Source: Anaerolineaceae bacterium UBA2260 (GTDB lineage Bacteria > Chloroflexota > Anaerolineae > Anaerolineales > Anaerolineaceae). Taken from it: DNA of 64,000 nt. The notes beneath the pieces were generated by a model, which made no database searches, was not told the DNA's origin, and worked only from the letters and a program-made list of their open reading frames with translations. The translations under genes were made by a program, and so were the position numbers. This document shows, in pieces, positions 58,669 through 64,000 of the stretch (the stretch's first letter is position 1; every line of letters starts with the position of its first letter). The DNA lies in the NCBI GenBank assembly GCA_002347485.1, contig DDXM01000037.1, forward strand, positions 53,876-117,875, read 5' to 3'.

Positions 58669-60282
58669 CTAGGGGAGCTGGATGTTGGAGCGGGGGGCGG
58701 CGAGAGAATCTGCGATCACGGTCACGCTGCCATTGACCAGTTGTCCCTGGTACGGGGTGTCGCCATTCACCGCCAGGTAGCCGCTCATGTTGAAGGGCAG
58801 GGGGCCATCCGCCAGGATCCATTCGCCGTTGAATTTGCGTGCAATATGCACGTGAGTTCCCGTTGAAATGCCGCCCTCGCAGGAGGGATGACCGATCTTG
58901 TCGCCAGCCTCAACGACAGTGCCGACCTTAATGCGGTCGCGTTTTTCGATGTGCAGGTACATCAGGTTCCAGCCGGTTTGTTCGATCCCGTCGCCGTCCA
59001 TGTCGAGGATGACGATTCCCTCGCCTGTGCGGACAACGACACCGGGGGCAACCGCGGTAACCCATTCATTGGAGACTGCGCAGCCGGTTTCGCTGGATGG
59101 AGGCGCAAAATCGATGGCTGCCAGCGCGCCGTCCTCGCCCCAGGCTGAATGCGGTCCGCCGGTCAAACTCCAAACCCTGTCGGGCATGAAGGGCAGTTGA
59201 AACGCCGGTTGCTGCAGGTCAGCCGGGTAGAGCGGCTCAATCGCCTGGGAGCGGATCCAGGGATCGCCAAATATGCTGGTCATCAATTCGGGCATACTTT
59301 CTGGTCCGTAAAGCGCGCCTGCCCACTCTAACTGGTCGTACCAGCGCGAGAAGAGGTACTGCACCGCAGCCGACCCGGCGTTGAGCCCTGGGGAAATCCT
59401 GACGGTGGAACCGTCGCGAAACTGCAGCGAGGAGAGCGTGCCCGCGCGCCAGCCGTAATACCCAATATTCAGTTGTTGAACGGTCCAGGAAAGCTGTTTG
59501 TATAAGCCTTTATATTCGAGCCGGATCATACCCATGGGATATTCGGCTTCGGCGAAATTGGTCGGTGAGCTGTATAACCAGTGGCTCTTGTATTCCAGCA
59601 GCGCGAGGAGCAGGTAGGGGTTGATCGAGTTCTCGAGCGCAACCCGCCGCACCAGTTCAGCGCCGGTGTATTTCTTGGAACCCACGATCTCGGTATACTG
59701 GCTGAGGTAACCGCCAGCTTGCTCCACGTAAGCGAGGATATCAAAATCAGCCGCGGAGGGGGAATAAACAACCTCGCTGTCGGGCAGCACCAGCGTGGAC
59801 TCGAATACTTCCTCGAGCACGTCCGGGATGATCAGCAGGGTGCCGGGGTTGATCAGACCGGTGGAGGGGATGGGCACGGTGGAGATGATCTGGTCAGCGC
59901 TCACCCCGTAGCGGCCGGTGATGGATGGCAGCGTATCGCCAGCCTGCGTGTAATACTGGATGGGAGGATTGGGGGTGGCGTTGGGGTCGGGGGTGCGCGT
60001 AGGTTTGGGAGTGCTGGTGACGTCCGGCATATCCGTGTAGGTGGGAACCAGCGGCAACGCGGGTTCTTGTGTGAATTCAATGACCTCAACAACTTCAGTC
60101 GAAAGCGCAATTACGTTGACGACCTCGGGATTGGCCGGCGCTTGAACAGCGGCGGTGGCAGTCAACTCAACCGGGCTCACAAAACCTTGTGAGCAGGCGA
60201 GGCTCGACATCAGGACGACCGCCCAAGCCCCGATGATCTGCAACCGTCTAACGCCCGATCTGGTTATCACGCACCCTTCCAT
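58669..60282 (-). CDS. LysM + M23 peptidoglycan hydrolase lipoprotein (paralogue 2)
   Basis: About 537 residues from ATG 60282 (a GTG at 60270 is an alternative; longer readings back to 60456 run through the previous gene). Lipobox SLAC is followed by a Thr/Pro spacer. LysM (YYTQAGDTLPSITGRYGVSADQI), helical domain (INPYLLLALLEYKSHWLYSS, LYKQLSWTVQQLNIGYYGW) and M23 (GGPHSAWGEDGALAAIDFAPP, LDMDGDGIEQTGWNLMYLHIE, GTHVHIARKFNG) follow. It is translated by overlap with the upstream paralogue, so the two are one transcription unit. The conserved Glu in LLEYKS could be a transglycosylase-like acid, but this is unproven. Confidence 0.85.
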   Translation of the reverse strand: MEGCVITRSGVRRLQIIGAWAVVLMSSLACSQGFVSPVELTATAAVQAPANPEVVNVIALSTEVVEVIEFTQEPALPLVPTYTDMPDVTSTPKPTRTPDPNATPNPPIQYYTQAGDTLPSITGRYGVSADQIISTVPIPSTGLINPGTLLIIPDVLEEVFESTLVLPDSEVVYSPSAADFDILAYVEQAGGYLSQYTEIVGSKKYTGAELVRRVALENSINPYLLLALLEYKSHWLYSSPTNFAEAEYPMGMIRLEYKGLYKQLSWTVQQLNIGYYGWRAGTLSSLQFRDGSTVRISPGLNAGSAAVQYLFSRWYDQLEWAGALYGPESMPELMTSIFGDPWIRSQAIEPLYPADLQQPAFQLPFMPDRVWSLTGGPHSAWGEDGALAAIDFAPPSSETGCAVSNEWVTAVAPGVVVRTGEGIVILDMDGDGIEQTGWNLMYLHIEKRDRIKVGTVVEAGDKIGHPSCEGGISTGTHVHIARKFNGEWILADGPLPFNMSGYLAVNGDTPYQGQLVNGSVTVIADSLAAPRSNIQLP

Positions 60283-61777
60283 TCCATGAATAAACTGTTC
60301 GACCGTCCTTGACCAGGATACCGGAGTATTCTTCACCATAACCCGCCGAAGTCCAGCCGCTGAGGATGAAGGGAAGTCCCCCATCCGCCGAGATCCACTC
60401 TCCGTTGTAGCGTCTGGCGAAGTGCAAGTGCGTGCCGTCGGAAACGCCGCCTTCACAAGAGGGGTGCCCGATGCGGTCGCCGGCTTTCAGTTCTGACCCC
60501 GCGGGAACGCGGTCGCGCGATTCGATGTGCAAATACAATACCGTCCAACCGGTTTGCTCCAACCCATCGCCATCCAAATCCAACACCACCACGCCGTTCT
60601 CAGAGCGAGTGACCACGCCATCCGCGGCGGCGGTGACCCATTCATCAGAGGTGTAGCAGCCGTATTCGTAACCCGGTGGGGCGAAGTCCAGGGCGGCCCA
60701 GGCTGAGCCGCTGCCCCAACCGGCGTGCGGTCCGCTGGTGTAAGACCATACCGCGTATTCCTCAAAGGGAAGGATCATTTCCGGCTGCGCCAGGTCGGAG
60801 GGTAGCAGGGGTTCCACCGCCCGGTCAAAGGGGATGCCGAAGAACTGCGTATAGGTGTAGAAAACGCCCTGCTCGGATACCGCCCGCTGCCAGTTGTCAG
60901 CGTTGCTGTTCAATCCCAGCATGTACTGCACGGCGGCAGTGCCGGCGTTGATGACCGGCGAAAGCGGGGCGGCCGCTCCGTCAGCCAGCGGCGTGTAGGC
61001 GAGCGCGTTGATCTTCCACAGGTAGTAACCGCGATTGAGCATGTTGGCTGTCCAGGCGAGCTGCATGTAAAGCCCCTCGTAATTCTGGTCAGTGTTTCCC
61101 ATCGGGTAATCCACCTTCGACGCGTCAATCTGCCTGGAGGTGACCCAGCCGGAACGGTATTCCAGCAGCGCCAGCAATAAGCGCGGATTGACCGAAAATT
61201 CCTGACTGATGCGTTTGACGATCTGGATGCCGCTCAAAATCTCTTCACCCACGTACCCCCTATAGCTGGCGAGGTATCCGTCCTGGCTTTTGATGAAATC
61301 CTTAACATCGAAATCTGCGCTGGCAGGACCGTAGACCAATTCAGAGTCCGGGATGATCTTGAAATCGGATGGATCGGTGGTGGGGCGCAGGGCTGGGACG
61401 TAAATGACCTGCCCGATCTCGAGCGCATCAGGATTGACCAGGTTGTTAATCGCGAGCAGGGATTCGAGTTCAACGTTATACAGCGAGGCGATATAACCCA
61501 GGCTGTCACCGTACTGCACAAAGTAGAGTTCGTAGTCCGTGCTGAGCGTGGGGAGGACGCGCGCCGCGTCAGGCGTGGGGGTGATATAGGGAGCGATCGC
61601 AGGGCGGGTTTCATGCAGGTTGGAATCGGACGGTTCGCCGCCACCAATGGAACTGGAAGGGGTCTGGGTGACGATCGGTTGCATGGAAATGCCGCCGCGC
61701 GCCACGGGTCTCATGCAGCCAGCGAGAAGGAGCAGGGATGTGGAGAGCAAGAGCGCTGTTCGGATCTGGCGGATCAT
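60248..61777 (-). CDS. LysM + M23 peptidoglycan hydrolase lipoprotein (paralogue 1)
   Basis: 509 residues, ATG overlapping the HIT gene stop (ATGA). Lipobox LLAGC (Cys21). One LysM (VQYGDSLGYIASLYNVELESLLAI), the helical middle domain (VNPRLLLALLEYRSGWVTS, LYMQLAWTANMLNRGYYLW) and an M23 domain with GPHAGWGSGSAWAALDFAPP, LDLDGDGLEQTGWTVLYLHIE and GTHLHFARRYNGEW. The His-x9-15-Asp and HxH ligands for zinc are present. It belongs to the operon HIT - paralogue 1 - paralogue 2, with paralogue 3 after its own promoter. Outer-face anchoring by lipid and LysM wall binding suggest constitutive wall remodelling. Confidence 0.9.
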   Translation of the reverse strand: MIRQIRTALLLSTSLLLLAGCMRPVARGGISMQPIVTQTPSSSIGGGEPSDSNLHETRPAIAPYITPTPDAARVLPTLSTDYELYFVQYGDSLGYIASLYNVELESLLAINNLVNPDALEIGQVIYVPALRPTTDPSDFKIIPDSELVYGPASADFDVKDFIKSQDGYLASYRGYVGEEILSGIQIVKRISQEFSVNPRLLLALLEYRSGWVTSRQIDASKVDYPMGNTDQNYEGLYMQLAWTANMLNRGYYLWKINALAYTPLADGAAAPLSPVINAGTAAVQYMLGLNSNADNWQRAVSEQGVFYTYTQFFGIPFDRAVEPLLPSDLAQPEMILPFEEYAVWSYTSGPHAGWGSGSAWAALDFAPPGYEYGCYTSDEWVTAAADGVVTRSENGVVVLDLDGDGLEQTGWTVLYLHIESRDRVPAGSELKAGDRIGHPSCEGGVSDGTHLHFARRYNGEWISADGGLPFILSGWTSAGYGEEYSGILVKDGRTVYSWNGRVRDNQIGR

Positions 61778-62133
61778 CGCAACCCCCGCGTGAACAACCC
61801 GCCCAGGAATGGGCGCCCGGAAATGAGGTGGATGTGTAGGTGAAAAACCGTTTGCCCGGCATCGGCGCCGGTGTTGATGATCGTGCGATATTGGGGGTCC
61901 TCGCCGATGACCTGGCGCGCCACCTTCTGCACGGTGAGCATCATGTTTGCGATCAGCTCCTTATCTGCGTCCTTGAGCGCATCCAGCGAAGCAATGTGCC
62001 GGCGGGGAATGACGAGCAGGTGCACCGGCGCGACGGGTTGGATGGTCTTAATGACGATCACTTCGCTGTCTTCGTACACCAGGTCAGCGGGGGCGGTCTT
62101 GTTGATGATGTCGCAGAAAACGCAGTCTGTCAT
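61774..62133 (-). CDS. HIT-family (Hint-like) nucleotide hydrolase
   Basis: 119 residues from ATG 62133 (MTDCVFCDI; six residues fewer than the earlier in-frame ATG at 62151). Zinc-type CxxC near the N-terminus (CVFC) and the histidine triad TVFHLHIHLISGRPF (HxHxH) with RRHIASLDAL. HINT proteins hydrolyse adenosine-5'-phosphoramidates and related AMP conjugates. It overlaps the first LysM-M23 gene by four bases, so the operon links a housekeeping nucleotide hydrolase to wall hydrolases; no functional tie is obvious. A TAAAAT -10 lies at 62165-62170 on the minus strand. Confidence 0.93.
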   Translation of the reverse strand: MTDCVFCDIINKTAPADLVYEDSEVIVIKTIQPVAPVHLLVIPRRHIASLDALKDADKELIANMMLTVQKVARQVIGEDPQYRTIINTGADAGQTVFHLHIHLISGRPFLGGLFTRGLR

Positions 62134-62164
62134 ATCAATATTTGGTTGCAAGATTCTTGCCTAA

Positions 62165-62170
62165 ATTTTA
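62165..62170 (-). promoter_or_regulatory. -10 element of the HIT/LysM-M23 operon
   Basis: GGTAAAAT on the minus strand, starting directly after the ino1 terminator hairpin, with the RNA start about 25 bases before the HIT ATG at 62133. Confidence 0.45.
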
Positions 62171-62201
62171 CCGCTTCAGCGTAACGCGCAATCTGAAGCG
62201 G
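62171..62201 (-). terminator. Hairpin terminator after ino1
   Basis: CCGCTTCAG-13 nt-CTGAAGCGG, a 9-bp stem ending where the TAAAAT promoter element of the next gene begins; the tail TAAAATTTAGG is only partly T-rich. Confidence 0.6.
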
Positions 62202-62231
62202 CATCGGTTGTGGTGGTATTAATACAGTCTG

Positions 62232-63311
62232 TTATTTCCCGCGGATGAAAGCTTCGGTTTTATCACGGCACTCTTCGTCTCTGAACTGCACCGGGGGTGT
62301 CTTCATAAAATACGAAGACGGCTCGATCAGGGGTCCGGCGATGCCGCGGTCGAGAGCCAGTTTCACACAGCGCACCGCGTCGATCACCACACCCGCCGAG
62401 TTGGGAGAGTCCCACACTTCCAGCTTGGCTTCCAGGTTCAGCGGCACATTGCCGAAGGTCGTGCCTTCCATGCGGATGTAGCACCACTTGCGATCCGAAA
62501 GCCAGGGCACGTAATCACTGGGTCCCACGTGCACGTCTTCAGGCGGGAGCTGGTAGGGCAGCATGGAGGTCACCGCGCCGGTCTTGGAGATTTTCTTGGA
62601 TTCAAGACGCTCGCGCTCGAGCATGTTCATGAAGTCGGTGTTGCCGCCGAAGTTCAACTGGTAGGTGTGATCCAGTTCCACGCCGCGGTCCACGAAGAGG
62701 CTGGTGAGCACGCGATGCAGGATGGTGGCACCGACCTGGCTTTTGATATCGTCGCCAATGATGGGCAGGCCGCGCTCAACAAAGCGCTTGCTCCAGTATT
62801 CGGAGCTGGCGATGAACACCGGGATGGCATTGACCATGCCGACTCCGGCTTCGAGGATCTGTTCCACGTACCACTTGGTGGCCATCTCGGACCCGACGGG
62901 CAGGTAGTTGATGACCACATCGGTGCCGGTATCTTTCAACACTTTGACGATATCAGCGGTTGGCCCCGGGGCTTTTTTGACGATCTGCGAGAGATATTTA
63001 CCTAACCCGTCGTGGGTCATGCCGCGGATTACGGGCACGTTCATGTGCGGCACATCGCTGAATTTGTAAGTGTTGTTGGGATACGCGAAGATCGCTTCGG
63101 AAAGGTCTTTGCCGACCTTGGTATCGACGACGTCGATGGCGGTGCTGAATTCAATATCGCGGATGTGATACCCGCCCAGGTTAACGTGCATCAAACCAGG
63201 CACGCGGTCTTCATCCCTGGCGTCTTGATAAAAATGTACCCCCTGAACCAGCGAGGACGCGCAATTGCCCACACCGATAATGCCTACTCGTACTTTCTTG
63301 CCATCGCTCAT
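62232..63311 (-). CDS. ino1: Myo-inositol-1-phosphate synthase
   Basis: 359 residues, the bacterial (Mycobacterium/Archaeoglobus) size. N-terminal NAD site [23 protein letters not shown], then [18 protein letters not shown] and [68 protein letters not shown] and [15 protein letters not shown]. It converts glucose-6-phosphate to inositol-1-phosphate by an NAD-dependent aldol cyclisation. In this lineage the product could feed phosphatidylinositol-type lipids or compatible solutes. Monocistronic: TATAAT at 63373-63378 (minus), AAGGAG before ATG, hairpin after the stop. Confidence 0.95.
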   Translation of the reverse strand: MSDGKKVRVGIIGVGNCASSLVQGVHFYQDARDEDRVPGLMHVNLGGYHIRDIEFSTAIDVVDTKVGKDLSEAIFAYPNNTYKFSDVPHMNVPVIRGMTHDGLGKYLSQIVKKAPGPTADIVKVLKDTGTDVVINYLPVGSEMATKWYVEQILEAGVGMVNAIPVFIASSEYWSKRFVERGLPIIGDDIKSQVGATILHRVLTSLFVDRGVELDHTYQLNFGGNTDFMNMLERERLESKKISKTGAVTSMLPYQLPPEDVHVGPSDYVPWLSDRKWCYIRMEGTTFGNVPLNLEAKLEVWDSPNSAGVVIDAVRCVKLALDRGIAGPLIEPSSYFMKTPPVQFRDEECRDKTEAFIRGK

Positions 63312-63372
63312 TCCGTTTCTCCTTGAGAATTTATTAAACTTTGGATTAAAAACAATTGTTGAATTATACCTT

Positions 63373-63378
63373 TACCGT
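63373..63378 (-). promoter_or_regulatory. -10 element of ino1
   Basis: TATAAT in GGTATAATTC on the minus strand, about 62 bases before the ino1 ATG; no clear -35. Confidence 0.4.
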
Positions 63379-63392
63379 GCTGAATTGACCGG

Positions 63393-64000
63393 TTATTCAA
63401 TTGGCGCGAGCGGGCGCCACAGCCAGAAGCCGCCGTAACCAGTGCGGCCGATGTAGCGATTCTCCCAATCCGTCCACTCGTAGAACTGGCCTACACCTGG
63501 CTCGGCGGGATCGTAGAGCATCACTTCGGCGATGATCACCGCGCCGTCCGCGGTGTTGACGTTGGTCACCGCGTAGGCGCGCCCGGCGTCATCCACGCGC
63601 GAAACGACCAGCACGTGCTCGAAGCTGCCGCTGTCACCGGCGAAAAGATAGAGGAAGTCACCGGGGTAGAGCGGGTTGGCGGCGTAATCCACCTCGCCGA
63701 TGGATAACGGCTGCTCGATCTTCTCGAAGCGCTCAGGCGGGAAGACGGTTTGCAGGAACTTCTCGTCCTGCCCGGGGCGGGGGTCGAGGTACCAGAAGTC
63801 ACTCAATTTGAGCGCGGGGTCAACCAGCCCGGCCTGCTGGAGGATGGCGATCGAGAGCGGCCCGCACATGGTGGCGGGGTTGGCGTTGCGCCCGATGAAA
63901 TTGAGGTCGATGGCGGTGGTTTGCGCTTCTTCAGGCGTGAGGCTGATATAGGACTGTGCGATGGTGTTGAGGGTCTCGCGCTGTTCAGCGGTGAGCGCGC
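63393..64000 (-). CDS. Cysteine-peptidase-like protein, 5' end outside window
   Basis: The frame is open from the window edge (ALTAEQRETLNTIAQSY, then GRNANPATMCGPLSIAIL) to the stop at 63393, so the true start lies beyond 64000 and an internal ATG at 63869 is not the real start. TMCGPLSIAILQQAGL resembles the catalytic-Cys helix of C39/NlpC-like peptidases (CGPxxxA). GDFLYLFAGDSGSFEHVLVVSRV supplies the matching His after a GDxxxF/L turn, as in NlpC/P60 and CHAP folds. A wall-peptide hydrolase role is inferred. The C-terminal half ends with several aromatic residues (YGGFWLWRPL). Confidence 0.65.
   Translation of the reverse strand, partial: ALTAEQRETLNTIAQSYISLTPEEAQTTAIDLNFIGRNANPATMCGPLSIAILQQAGLVDPALKLSDFWYLDPRPGQDEKFLQTVFPPERFEKIEQPLSIGEVDYAANPLYPGDFLYLFAGDSGSFEHVLVVSRVDDAGRAYAVTNVNTADGAVIIAEVMLYDPAEPGVGQFYEWTDWENRYIGRTGYGGFWLWRPLAPIE

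Noticed and set aside
1..64000. CRISPR arrays, prophage, insertion sequences, rRNA
   Set aside because: No regularly spaced identical repeats, transposase or integrase motifs, terminal inverted repeats or rRNA segments were seen; the only tandem repeats are the short ones listed.

Overview
The window (64 kb, about 55% GC by eye) looks like chromosomal DNA from a Chloroflexi bacterium, most likely class Anaerolineae. The evidence is many lipoprotein or secreted proteins with Thr/Pro linkers of the TPTPTATPT type, LysM/M23 proteins, DUF3048 and DUF4349 lipoproteins, an inositol-phosphate synthase, a CysN/CysD/CysC set, and a cobalamin-dependent MetH beside a fused homocysteine methyltransferase/methylene-THF reductase. 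I saw no phage, IS element, CRISPR array or rRNA. One tRNA-Leu(UAA) is present.

Layout. 1-855: 5' part of an acetyl-CoA-synthetase-like gene. 1159-6232: a NusG-type antiterminator, then a tight operon for an activated amino sugar (permuted sugar-phosphate transferase, LegB-like dehydratase, sugar nucleotidyltransferase, DegT aminotransferase). 6276-8361: decayed genes (nucleotidyltransferase-like and Fn3-like remnants). 8449-19316: cell-envelope genes. These are a transglycosylase-like exoprotein, a BY-kinase/Wzz protein, a LysM protein with a Cys-rich N-terminus, a tyrosine-phosphatase/LytR-CpsA-Psr fusion and a 1418-residue exoprotein with a C39-like domain lacking its Cys. 19467-21963: an acyl-CoA synthetase, a sugar N-acetyltransferase and a remnant of its partner oxidoreductase. 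22313-26430: sulfate activation (TauE-like transporter, CysC, CysD, CysN). 26598-38570: tRNA-Leu, PHP phosphoesterase, flippase-like protein, MBL hydrolase, two membrane proteins, gyrB, pirin, a VOC protein, two lipoproteins and a UbiA prenyltransferase. 38638-45741: DinG-type helicase/exonuclease, GH36 alpha-galactosidase, DUF4349 lipoprotein, phosphodiesterase. 45802-51352: metH and the fused MTHFR gene under a SAM-I riboswitch. 51500-57109: small membrane protein, selA, M24 peptidase, tsaD, ECF sigma/anti-sigma pair, zinc-ribbon protein, OsmC. 57120-62133: three paralogous LysM-M23 lipoproteins and a HIT protein. 62232-64000: myo-inositol-phosphate synthase and the 3' part of a cysteine-peptidase-like gene.

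How the genes work together. The left third reads as a surface-glycan locus: antiterminator, sugar-nucleotide enzymes, initiating transferase, chain-length/tyrosine kinase, and a phosphatase fused to the enzyme class that attaches glycans to the wall. The CysNDC set makes APS/PAPS without any reductase visible here, so sulfation of a glycan is one possible use. The right third mixes methionine/one-carbon metabolism, tRNA modification and selenocysteine synthesis with peptidoglycan hydrolases.

Promoters share a recurring extended -10 (TGnTATAAT or TGGTAAAAT). At several genes it lies only about 5-10 bases from the start codon, which suggests leaderless mRNAs. The most unusual items are the LMW-PTP/LCP fusion, the domain-permuted sugar transferase, the pseudo-APS-kinase tail on CysN, the C39-like protein without its nucleophile, and the tandem LysM-M23 trio carrying a DxDGDG loop. 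All calls are from reading the sequence; no database search was run.
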